Shown here piece by piece: positions 1-6,549 of a stretch of DNA of 7,953 bases. Under the pieces are notes generated by a model. That model saw only the letters and a list, made by a program, of their open reading frames with translations, was not told the origin of the DNA and ran no database searches. Every line of letters starts with the position of its first letter. Within the stretch, counting starts at the first letter, position 1. Position numbers and translations under genes: made by a program. The DNA comes from an uncultured Bacilli bacterium (GTDB lineage Bacteria > Bacillota_I > Bacilli_A > RFN20 > CAG-826): positions 1-7,953 of the forward strand of contig CAKPAV010000071.1 of NCBI GenBank assembly GCA_934133115.1, read 5' to 3'.

Positions 1-2004
1 TTATCTTTTATATCAACAATATATTTTTGTATAAAAGATTTACCTGTTATTATTAAGGATTTTTTAAGTGATCATTCGTTATGGTTTTCAGCATCTTTCT
101 ATACAAATAAAAATACTTATGGAATAATATTATTTTTAGGTGTTGTTTCATCTTTATTTATAATGAATTTTAATAAAAAACTAAGATATTTATTTATATC
201 TTTTTACTTTGTTATTTTTATGTTTTTAGCTTATGCAAAAACCTCATTTATTTGTGCAGTAATTATATATTTATTCTTATTTATGTATGGCGTTTTACAC
301 ATAAAAAAAACATGGAAAAAAGTAACGATTTTATTATCTATTGCTTTTGTTTTAATTATTTTAGGATTAATAATATCTGATATTACTCCAATAAAATTAC
401 CAAGTAATATTAAGAATTATTTATCTAAATTAGTTTATTCATCTAAAACACTTACATCAAGAATTCAAGAATTTGTAAAATCAATCGCTGGATTAAATTA
501 TAAAAACATCTATATGGGTGTTGGTTATGAAAGTGCCTTAGCGTTAGTTAAAGAATATTCTAATTATGATGCTTTCCATACTGCATATAACCAAGATCTC
601 CTTAGTGGTGGTATTTTAATGACTATTTTAAAATTATTAGCTATTATTTATATATTAAAATGCATTCACCAACTTAAATATAAAAATAAAGCATCATATA
701 TTTTATTATTAGGAACATTTGTATCATACATGCTTTATTCTTTATGTGAATCAATATTATTATTTGATTGGGCATTCTTATCTTTTGCTATTACTTTATT
801 AGTTTGTGTTATTCCAATAAGCATCAATTATCATTTGGATATTGTTAATGTATTAGTAAAAAAAGAATCATCAAAACATATTGCTTTTGTTACATCTATA
901 TATCCAAGTAATGATAAAAAATGGTATGGCATATATTTACATGATTATGCTTTAGCTATTAAAAAGCTTGGATATGATATAAGTATTATTAAAATTAGTG
1001 AAGAAGATAAAAAAGATGAAGTATATGAAGGAATTGATATTCATTATGTTAAATATAAAAATAAATTTATTCATAAATTAATGTTACCTTTAGGTATTAA
1101 ATTTAAATTAGATTTAAAAGCAATAATAGAAACTTATGATATTGATACTGCAATTATCCATTTTTATCCAGTAGTTTTTCAAAATTTAATTATTGATTAT
1201 CTACATGAATCAAATATTAAAGTAATTCATTACTTACATTCGCGTAATATATTTAGAAGAATAGATGAAAAACATCCAGTATTCCGTAAAATATATTTAA
1301 ATCAATTTTATAAAAAAGCATATAAAAAATGTGATGAAATTATTTGTGTATCTGAACTTGTTAAGAAAGATTTATTAACTAAATTGCCAAAATATAAAAA
1401 TGCCCATGTAGTTTATAACGGATGTAATGATATGTTTATTAATACCCAATTACCTAAATTCGTTAACAAAACAAATAATTTTAATATTATAACTGTCGGT
1501 AATATGTATTCTATTAAGGGTTATAAATATATTATTGAAGCACTTCATATAGTAAAAGAAGAATTACCAAATATTAATTTTAAATGGACTATTGTTGGAA
1601 ATGGAATAGAATATAACAAAAATATTAAACTTATAAATGATTATAATTTAACTAATAATGTTAAAATCATTAAAGAATTAAATCAACCTCAATTATTAGA
1701 AAAGCTTAAAAATAATGATATATTCCTTATGCCTTCATTTTATGAAGCATTAGGCATTGTATATTTAGAAGCTATGAATGTTGGATTAATTACTATTGGA
1801 TGCACTAATCAAGGAATAAGCGAAATATTTGATACAAAATCAATGCAATTTGTTGATGAAAGAAATGTTACACAAATTGTATTACTTTTAAAGAATATTT
1901 TTAATAATTATGCTAGTTATGAATGCTTAAGAAAAAACGCTAAAAATGTTAGTAAACAATTTAATTGGGAAAATGCTGCGAAAGAATTAGAAAAATATAT
2001 TTAA
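1..2004 (+). CDS. Wzy/O-antigen-ligase-like membrane domain fused to a GT4 glycosyltransferase (5' end outside window)
   Basis: The frame is open from base 1, so this is the C-terminal 667 residues of a longer protein. The first Met, at 163, lies inside a membrane segment and is unlikely to be the start. Numbering from that Met, hydrophobic segments lie at about 7-24, 27-44, 53-72, 151-166, 178-197 and 204-222. A long loop (about 73-150) ends in a GVGYESA...FHTAYNQD stretch, resembling the large periplasmic/extracellular loop with conserved His (H139) of Wzy and WaaL proteins. From about residue 238 (HIAFVTSIYP) the same frame is a full GT4 enzyme: a KKCDEIICVSE segment (388-398), VGNMYSIKGYKYI (445-457), and an EX7E nucleotide-sugar motif at E528/E536. 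The basic linker after the last membrane segment would put the GT4 domain in the cytoplasm. No Met lies between residues 190 and 306, so the GT4 domain has no independent start. Inferred role: repeat-unit polymerisation or ligation plus one sugar transfer. The fusion is well supported; the substrates are unknown. Confidence 0.85.
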   Translation, partial: LSFISTIYFCIKDLPVIIKDFLSDHSLWFSASFYTNKNTYGIILFLGVVSSLFIMNFNKKLRYLFISFYFVIFMFLAYAKTSFICAVIIYLFLFMYGVLHIKKTWKKVTILLSIAFVLIILGLIISDITPIKLPSNIKNYLSKLVYSSKTLTSRIQEFVKSIAGLNYKNIYMGVGYESALALVKEYSNYDAFHTAYNQDLLSGGILMTILKLLAIIYILKCIHQLKYKNKASYILLLGTFVSYMLYSLCESILLFDWAFLSFAITLLVCVIPISINYHLDIVNVLVKKESSKHIAFVTSIYPSNDKKWYGIYLHDYALAIKKLGYDISIIKISEEDKKDEVYEGIDIHYVKYKNKFIHKLMLPLGIKFKLDLKAIIETYDIDTAIIHFYPVVFQNLIIDYLHESNIKVIHYLHSRNIFRRIDEKHPVFRKIYLNQFYKKAYKKCDEIICVSELVKKDLLTKLPKYKNAHVVYNGCNDMFINTQLPKFVNKTNNFNIITVGNMYSIKGYKYIIEALHIVKEELPNINFKWTIVGNGIEYNKNIKLINDYNLTNNVKIIKELNQPQLLEKLKNNDIFLMPSFYEALGIVYLEAMNVGLITIGCTNQGISEIFDTKSMQFVDERNVTQIVLLLKNIFNNYASYECLRKNAKNVSKQFNWENAAKELEKYI

Positions 2005-2010
2005 TCATCA

Positions 2011-2017
2011 AAAGGAG
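2011..2017 (+). other. Orphan Shine-Dalgarno sequence without a gene
   Basis: AAAGGAG lies six bases after the stop of the fusion gene, at the usual position for the ribosome binding site of a next operon gene. No ATG, GTG or TTG with an open frame follows at usable distance: the downstream bases are ATA/ATT-rich and reach stops within a few codons. The likeliest reading is a remnant of a deleted or replaced downstream gene, marking a recombination junction. Chance occurrence in A/G-rich sequence is possible. Confidence 0.35.
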
Positions 2018-2093
2018 TTATAAAATATATTAGTTTTTAATTGTTCTTTTTTGTGAAACCTCTACCAAAAGTGTGGGTATATGTACTTATAAT

Positions 2094-2123
2094 TTGACAA
2101 AACATACTACATAGTAGTATATT
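2094..2123 (+). promoter_or_regulatory. Sigma-70/sigma-A-type promoter for the downstream glycan operon
   Basis: A perfect -35 box TTGACA (2094-2099) is followed after 18 bases by the -10-like TATATT (2118-2123); read one base earlier, GTATAT gives a 17-base spacer. Transcription would begin near 2130, leaving a leader of about 110 bases before the sugar-1-phosphate transferase gene. It lies in the only sizeable intergenic gap of the window, where a new transcription unit is expected. The call rests on sequence match alone. Confidence 0.65.
2104..2120. promoter_or_regulatory. Perfect palindrome in promoter spacer, candidate operator
   Basis: ATACTAC-ATA-GTAGTAT is a perfect inverted repeat with 7-base arms and a 3-base centre. 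It occupies most of the spacer between the -35 and -10 boxes and overlaps the first bases of the -10. A dimeric repressor bound here would block RNA polymerase, and MerR-type activators also bind within spacers. The TACTAC...GTAGTA core resembles operators of BlaI/MecI-type repressors, but the centre differs and no regulator gene is visible, so the binding protein is unknown. Confidence 0.45.
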
Positions 2124-2136
2124 TAAATGCAGGGAC

Positions 2137-2163
2137 AAATTGCTATGGGTAATGTAGCAATTT
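2137..2163 (+). promoter_or_regulatory. Leader hairpin followed by a U-rich run, possible weak attenuator
   Basis: AAATTGCTA (2137-2145) and TAGCAATTT (2155-2163) are perfect 9-base complements around a 9-base loop, and the 3' arm runs into TTTTCTTT (2161-2168). This is the shape of an intrinsic terminator, placed within about 10 bases of the predicted transcription start. Only two of the nine pairs are G-C, so termination would be weak. Alternatives are a 5'-end stabilising hairpin or a translation-control element for the small frame that begins in its loop. Confidence 0.35.
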
Positions 2164-2195
2164 TCTTTATATGCAAAATCACAATCAAATTATGA
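2145..2195 (+). other. Possible 16-residue leader peptide
   Basis: ATG at 2145 opens a 16-codon frame, MGNVAIFFICKITIKL, ending in TGA at 2193-2195. AGGGA (2131-2135) sits nine bases upstream and could be its ribosome binding site, although it would lie at the very 5' end of the transcript predicted from the 2094-2123 promoter. An in-frame upstream ATG at 2127 would add six residues but has no ribosome binding site. The start codon is at the edge of the leader hairpin loop. A frame this short arises easily by chance; I do not recognise the peptide. Confidence 0.15.
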
Positions 2196-2241
2196 TTATT
2201 AATTAGTTGGATAATACTTCATTACGATAGGAGCAGAATTC

Positions 2242-2982
2242 ATGAATCAAAAAGACAAATTATACGAAAACGCAGTAAATAGTAACGTTGCAGTTGCTAC
2301 AAAGGAAAAAGAACATAATGAAGTAGAATATAGTGTAAAAGTACCATATAAATTAAAAACATCTCAAAAAGTATATATATTTTTTAAATCAATAATTGAT
2401 TGGATTATTGCCTTTTTAACATTGGTTGTTTTATCACCATTTTGGATTATATTGGCTATTGCTATAAGAATAGATTCAAAAGGACCGGCAATCTTTAAGC
2501 ATAGCAGAATTGGTAAGAATGGTAAGAAGTTTAAATGTTGGAAGTGGCGTAGTATGTCCACTAATGCGCCTAAACATATTGCAAGTCGCGATTTTAATGA
2601 TGCTTATTCTTATATTACAAAAGTCGGTGCATTTATTCGCAAAACGTCTATTGATGAATTTGCACAACTATTTAATATTTTAACTTTTAAAATGGCTTTA
2701 ATAGGATATCGTCCTTTAGTTGAAAAAGAAAAAGAAATTGATGAATTAAGAAAAGAAAGAGGAATATATCAAATTAAACCAGGTATTACTGGTTGGGCTC
2801 AAGTTCATGGTAGAGATTTAGTCACTAATGAACAAAAAGCTAATTTGGATGAATATTATTTAAGACATATGTCTTTATGGCTTGATATAAAAATTTTCTT
2901 CTTAACTATAAAAAAGATTTTCAAGAGATCTGATATTAAAGAAGGAAGTATTGAACCTGTTTCTAATGAAGTTAAACAGTAG
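2242..2982 (+). CDS. Polyprenyl-phosphate sugar-1-phosphate transferase (initiating bacterial sugar transferase, small monotopic type)
   Basis: This enzyme would transfer a sugar-1-phosphate from a UDP-sugar to undecaprenyl phosphate at the inner face of the membrane, the first step of repeat-unit assembly. One hydrophobic helix (about 46-75) carries an internal Ser-Pro (65-66), matching the re-entrant membrane helix of PglC-like enzymes. Family motifs follow in order: DSKGPAIFKHSRIGKNG (78-94), WRSM (102-105), RKTSIDEFAQL (133-143) with the catalytic Asp-Glu dyad D138-E139, and PGITGWAQVHGRD (180-192). The usual GPRP motif reads GYRP (155-158). A polar extension of about 40 residues precedes the membrane helix. 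The start is well fixed: ATAGGAG (2227-2233) lies eight bases upstream and no later Met could give a functional protein. It is first in the operon under the 2094-2123 promoter. The family is clear, but the sugar (for example GlcNAc-, QuiNAc- or D-FucNAc-type, as for S. aureus CapM) cannot be told. Confidence 0.93.
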   Translation: MNQKDKLYENAVNSNVAVATKEKEHNEVEYSVKVPYKLKTSQKVYIFFKSIIDWIIAFLTLVVLSPFWIILAIAIRIDSKGPAIFKHSRIGKNGKKFKCWKWRSMSTNAPKHIASRDFNDAYSYITKVGAFIRKTSIDEFAQLFNILTFKMALIGYRPLVEKEKEIDELRKERGIYQIKPGITGWAQVHGRDLVTNEQKANLDEYYLRHMSLWLDIKIFFLTIKKIFKRSDIKEGSIEPVSNEVKQ

Positions 2983-2991
2983 GAGAAAAAA

Positions 2992-4191
2992 ATGAAAAAA
3001 ATTTTTATACAAACATTGTCATATAGGCCAGAGCATACCCCAATAGCTAATAGAATATCTTCTTTTGTCAATAGTTTATTAAAAGACAATTGGTATGTTG
3101 AAATACTTACTATGAATTATGAAAATTGTGAAGAAGAAAAAATTGTTGAACAAGAAAATTTAAAGATTATTTATTCAAAACATCATATTTATAAGAAAAA
3201 AAATGTTTTAAATCGTTTGAAGTTAGAATTGGAATTTTATTTTATAACCAAAAAATATATTTCTAAAAATAAAAATAGTTTTGATTATGTGCTAGTTTCA
3301 TCTCCGAACCTAATTCCAACTTACGCTGGATTATATGGAAAAAATAAGTATAAAGCAAAATTGATTTTCGATGTAAGAGATATATGGCCAGATGTTGCTA
3401 TTGAAATGAATAGTTTTGGTAAGAATAGTATTTATAGTATGTTATTTAATTTCATTTCTAATCGTCTCTATAAATGCGCTGACATAATAACAACAGTAAG
3501 TCCTGGAAAAGTTATAAAAATAAAAAACAAACTTAAGAAAGAAAAGGAGAAAGTTTGTCTTGTGGAAAACGGATTTGATGATACTATGTTAAATTGTAAC
3601 CATGATGATGAGTTTTCTTCAAAGTTTAAAATAAAAGATTACTTTACTTTTTGCTTTTGTGGAAAGATTGGTATGGCTCAAGGACTTGACAAAGTAATTT
3701 TACTTGCAAATCATTTTAGGAATAATTCTAATGTGAGATTTATAATTGCTGGTGATGGTGTAGAAAAAGATAAAATTAAGCAACACATTGAACAGCAAGA
3801 ATTAAAAAACATAGTATTTACTGGTGTTGTATCTTTCGACCAAGTAAAAACTATTTTAACTGATAGTTCAGTTGCATTAGTTCCATTAAAAACAAAAAAT
3901 ATGAAAGATAGTGTGCCAACTAAATTATATGAATCTCTCGCATTTGGGTGTCTAACTTTGCTAGTTGCTGCTGGCGATGCTTGTGATATACTTGATGAAA
4001 GTCATTGTGGTATTCATGTAAATCCTGGAGATGATGAAGGATTAATTAATGCAGCAAATCAATTATATACTAATCATAGCGAATTTATAAAAAACAAAGA
4101 TAAAGCTATAGAGAGTATTTTAAAAAATCATTTAAGAAGTACTGCTTCTGAAAAATTCATAGAAATATTAAATGGAGGTATTGTTTTATGA
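2992..4191 (+). CDS. GT4 glycosyltransferase, WbuB-like (probable amino-sugar transferase)
   Basis: This is a complete GT4 enzyme of 399 residues with GT-B architecture and no membrane segment. The N-terminal domain begins IFIQTLSYRPEHTPIANR (4-21) and includes FDVRDIWPD (126-134), a signature of the WbuB/CapL-like group. The C-terminal domain has VENGFD (191-196), CGKIGMAQGLD (223-233), the AGDG loop (253-256) and SVPTKLYESLAFG (307-319). Within that last stretch, E314 is the second Glu of the EX7E motif and the first position is D306. The ribosome binding site AGGAG (2981-2985) overlaps the stop of the preceding gene and lies six bases from ATG. The 3' end overlaps wecC by four bases (ATGA). 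WbuB in E. coli O26 is assigned as an N-acetylfucosamine transferase, and fnlA/capE in this operon makes L-FucNAc a plausible donor here. That donor is inferred from context, not shown by the sequence. Confidence 0.88.
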   Translation: MKKIFIQTLSYRPEHTPIANRISSFVNSLLKDNWYVEILTMNYENCEEEKIVEQENLKIIYSKHHIYKKKNVLNRLKLELEFYFITKKYISKNKNSFDYVLVSSPNLIPTYAGLYGKNKYKAKLIFDVRDIWPDVAIEMNSFGKNSIYSMLFNFISNRLYKCADIITTVSPGKVIKIKNKLKKEKEKVCLVENGFDDTMLNCNHDDEFSSKFKIKDYFTFCFCGKIGMAQGLDKVILLANHFRNNSNVRFIIAGDGVEKDKIKQHIEQQELKNIVFTGVVSFDQVKTILTDSSVALVPLKTKNMKDSVPTKLYESLAFGCLTLLVAAGDACDILDESHCGIHVNPGDDEGLINAANQLYTNHSEFIKNKDKAIESILKNHLRSTASEKFIEILNGGIVL

Positions 4192-5414
4192 AAATTAATG
4201 TAGTAGGTTTAGGGTACATTGGATTACCAACCGCACTAATGTTTGCGGCCAAAGGAGTTGATGTTGTTGGAACTGATTATAATAGTGAATTAGTCAAAAC
4301 ATTAAATTCTGGACAAGTAACATTTGAAGAAAAAGGTTTAAAAGAACTATACGATAATGCTGTAAGTAAAAGCATTACTTTTTCAACAGAATATATCAGC
4401 ACAGATGTGTATATTGTTGCTGTTGCAACACCATATGACAAATTTAGCAAAAAAGTTGATGCATCATATGTAATTTCTGCAGTTGAATGTGTTTTAAAGG
4501 TCTGTCCAAAAGGAGCAATTATAGTTATTGAATCTACAGTTTCCCCAGGAACAATTGAAAAATGTGTGAAACCAATAGTAGAAAGACACGGATTTACAAT
4601 TGGAAAAGATATTCACTTAGTTCATGCACCTGAAAGAATTATACCAGGTAATATGATTTATGAACTAGAACATAATTCTAGAACAATTGGTGCTGATGAA
4701 AAAGCCGTTGGTGAAAAAATCGCTGAATTATATCAAAAATTAACAGATGGTAAAGTGGTTACAACTGATATCAAGAGTGCTGAAATGACAAAAGTAATTG
4801 AAAATACTTTTAGAGCAGTAAACATAGCTTTTGCAAATGAATTAGCTAAAATATGCCGCCACGACAATATGGATGTTTATGAGATTATTCGAATTTGTAA
4901 TATGCACCCACGTGTTAATATTTTACAACCAGGCCCTGGTGTTGGAGGACACTGCATTTCTGTTGATCCATGGTTCTTGGTTGGAGATTATCCAAGTTTA
5001 ACAAAAGTTATTGGTGAATCAATGAAAGTTAATGATTCTATGCCTGAATTTGTTTTAAAGAGAACTTATGAAATAATGAAAGAAAAAGGATTGACAGATA
5101 TCAAGAGAGTTGGAATTTATGGATTAACATATAAAGAAAATGTGGATGATTATCGTGAAAGTCCAACGCTTCAGTTACTTGAACATCAAAAAGAACACTT
5201 GGCTGAGCCATTAAAAGTCTTTGATCCTTGGATAAAAAAGGACATTGTTGAAAATCAGTATCATGATTTTGATAAATTTTTAGATGAAGTTGATTTAATA
5301 ATTGTTATGGTTAAACATAAGCATATCGTTGAAAATCAAGAAAGATTAAAAGGAAAGGTTATTTTTGATACACAAAATATTATTACTTTAGATAATAATG
5401 TTTATAAATTATAA
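4188..5414 (+). CDS. wecC: UDP-N-acetyl-D-mannosamine dehydrogenase
   Basis: It oxidises C6 of UDP-ManNAc in two NAD+-dependent steps, giving UDP-ManNAcA in the cytoplasm. The 408-residue protein is full length for the UDP-sugar dehydrogenase family. It has the N-terminal NAD-binding GLGYIGLP (7-14), STVSPGT (116-122), APERI (147-151), and a central helix AEMTKVIENTFRAVNIAF (198-215) with K202 and N206. The catalytic Cys256 sits in GPGVGGHCISVDPWF (249-263), and GLTYKENVDDYRESP (312-326) opens the C-terminal UDP-binding domain. MHPRVNILQPGPGVGGHC (239-256) is close to E. coli WecC and S. aureus Cap5O/Cap8O, favouring ManNAc over glucose as substrate. GGAGG (4174-4178) lies nine bases before the ATG, inside the end of the preceding gene, and the ATGA overlap suggests translational coupling. 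The adjoining wecB supplies its substrate. Confidence 0.95.
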   Translation: MKINVVGLGYIGLPTALMFAAKGVDVVGTDYNSELVKTLNSGQVTFEEKGLKELYDNAVSKSITFSTEYISTDVYIVAVATPYDKFSKKVDASYVISAVECVLKVCPKGAIIVIESTVSPGTIEKCVKPIVERHGFTIGKDIHLVHAPERIIPGNMIYELEHNSRTIGADEKAVGEKIAELYQKLTDGKVVTTDIKSAEMTKVIENTFRAVNIAFANELAKICRHDNMDVYEIIRICNMHPRVNILQPGPGVGGHCISVDPWFLVGDYPSLTKVIGESMKVNDSMPEFVLKRTYEIMKEKGLTDIKRVGIYGLTYKENVDDYRESPTLQLLEHQKEHLAEPLKVFDPWIKKDIVENQYHDFDKFLDEVDLIIVMVKHKHIVENQERLKGKVIFDTQNIITLDNNVYKL

Positions 5415-5454
5415 TTTTACTTATTAAAATTAGGAATTTCGAGGAAATGATTAT

Positions 5455-6549
5455 ATGATAAAAAAAGTAATGACTGTATTTGGTACAAGACCAGAGGCAA
5501 TCAAAATGTGTCCTTTAGTTAATGAGCTTAAAAAGCATGAAGCAATTAATACTGTTGTGTGCGTTACAGGTCAACATAGACAAATGTTAGATAGCGTTTT
5601 AAATGTTTTTAATGTTAAACCGGATTATGACTTGTCTATTATGAAAGATAATCAAACATTATTTGATGTAACGATCAATATATTAGAGAAAATAAAAATA
5701 GTTTTGGAAAAAGAATTACCAGACATAGTTTTAGTTCATGGTGATACATCTACCACATTTGTAACTGCTTTGGCTTGTTTCTATTTACAAATTCCAGTTG
5801 GACATGTTGAAGCTGGATTGCGTACATATAATATATTTTCTCCTTATCCAGAAGAATTTAATAGACAAGCAGTTAGCATCATCTCTAAATATAATTTTGC
5901 TCCAACTGATTTAGCAAAAAGCAATTTGGTTAGAGAAGGAAAAAAAGAAGACACAATTTTTGTTACCGGCAATACAGCGATTGATGCACTTAAAACAACT
6001 ATTAGGAAAGATTATTATCATCCCGAACTAGAATGGGCAAAAGATAGTAAGTTGATTTTGCTTACGGCGCATAGAAGAGAAAATCTAGGAGAACCAATGC
6101 ATAATATGTTTAGAGCAATTAGACGTATAGTAGATGAGCATAATGATGTTAAGGTTATTTATCCTATTCATATGAATCCACTTGTTAGAAAAGCGGCTCA
6201 AGAAGAATTAGGAAATGATGATAGAATTCATATTATAGAACCATTAGACGTCTTAGATTTTCATAATTTTATGGATAAGAGCTATATGATTTTGACTGAT
6301 AGTGGAGGGATTCAAGAAGAAGCTCCATCACTCGGAAAACCTGTATTAGTTATGCGTGATACAACTGAAAGGCCTGAAGGAATTGCAGCTGGAACTTTAA
6401 AATTAGTTGGAACTAGTGAAAATACAATATATAAAGAATTTAAAAAGTTATTAGAAAATGAAGTCGAGTATAACAAAATGGCTCATGCATCTAACCCATA
6501 TGGTGATGGACATGCATGTGAAAGAATTGTAAAGGTATTATTAAAATGA
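5455..6549 (+). CDS. wecB: UDP-N-acetylglucosamine 2-epimerase (non-hydrolysing)
   Basis: It interconverts UDP-GlcNAc and UDP-ManNAc, feeding the dehydrogenase encoded just upstream. The 364-residue protein is close to the usual length, and the family motifs are intact: FGTRPEAIKM (9-18), TGQH (38-41), VLVHGDTST (92-100), GHVEAGLRT (116-124), PEEFNRQ (132-138), TAHRREN (204-210), TDSGGIQEEAPSLGKPVL (281-298), MRDTTERPEG (300-309) and NPYGDGHA (347-354). The acidic residues placed for catalysis (D97, E119, E133) and H206 are all present. The match to E. coli WecB and Gram-positive MnaA/Cap5P is strong, so it is not the hydrolysing NeuC type in my reading. It starts 40 bases after wecC with GAGG (5441-5444) ten bases before ATG, and ends in an ATGA overlap with the next glycosyltransferase. 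A second housekeeping mnaA for wall teichoic acid elsewhere in the genome is possible but cannot be seen here. Confidence 0.96.
   Translation: MIKKVMTVFGTRPEAIKMCPLVNELKKHEAINTVVCVTGQHRQMLDSVLNVFNVKPDYDLSIMKDNQTLFDVTINILEKIKIVLEKELPDIVLVHGDTSTTFVTALACFYLQIPVGHVEAGLRTYNIFSPYPEEFNRQAVSIISKYNFAPTDLAKSNLVREGKKEDTIFVTGNTAIDALKTTIRKDYYHPELEWAKDSKLILLTAHRRENLGEPMHNMFRAIRRIVDEHNDVKVIYPIHMNPLVRKAAQEELGNDDRIHIIEPLDVLDFHNFMDKSYMILTDSGGIQEEAPSLGKPVLVMRDTTERPEGIAAGTLKLVGTSENTIYKEFKKLLENEVEYNKMAHASNPYGDGHACERIVKVLLK

Noticed and set aside
163..165. ATG at 163 as the start of the first gene
   Set aside because: The frame is open back to base 1 with membrane-protein sequence typical of the family, there is no Shine-Dalgarno sequence just upstream, and the Met lies next to a membrane segment. 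The true start is outside the window.
830..890. Missed gene boundary or frameshift between membrane and GT4 domains
   Set aside because: Both domains are in the same frame with a short basic linker. The only ATG near the junction (at about 848) is out of frame and stops after two codons, and no ribosome binding site is visible. A sequencing error that removes a stop cannot be excluded without reads.
2043..2080. Rho-independent terminator for the fusion gene
   Set aside because: The T-run near 2047-2052 has no stable stem before it, and the TACC/GGTA pairing (2063-2066 with 2076-2079) is only four bases and is not followed by T residues.
2088..2093. Perfect TATAAT as a -10 box
   Set aside because: The bases 17 upstream (about 2065-2070, CCAAAA) do not resemble a -35, and there is no TG extension. 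The TTGACA that follows fits a promoter better.
2104..2120. Assigning the palindrome to a BlaI/MecI repressor
   Set aside because: The arms are similar but the centre spacing differs, and no blaI/blaR-like gene is in the window, so only a generic operator call is made.
2364..2667. Minus-strand frames opposite the sugar-1-phosphate transferase
   Set aside because: They lie wholly within a gene with intact family motifs and show no recognisable protein features or ribosome binding sites of their own.
2856..3089. Minus-strand frame across the boundary between the transferase and the WbuB-like gene
   Set aside because: Antisense to two well-supported genes and with no recognisable motif; a by-product of AT-rich coding sequence.
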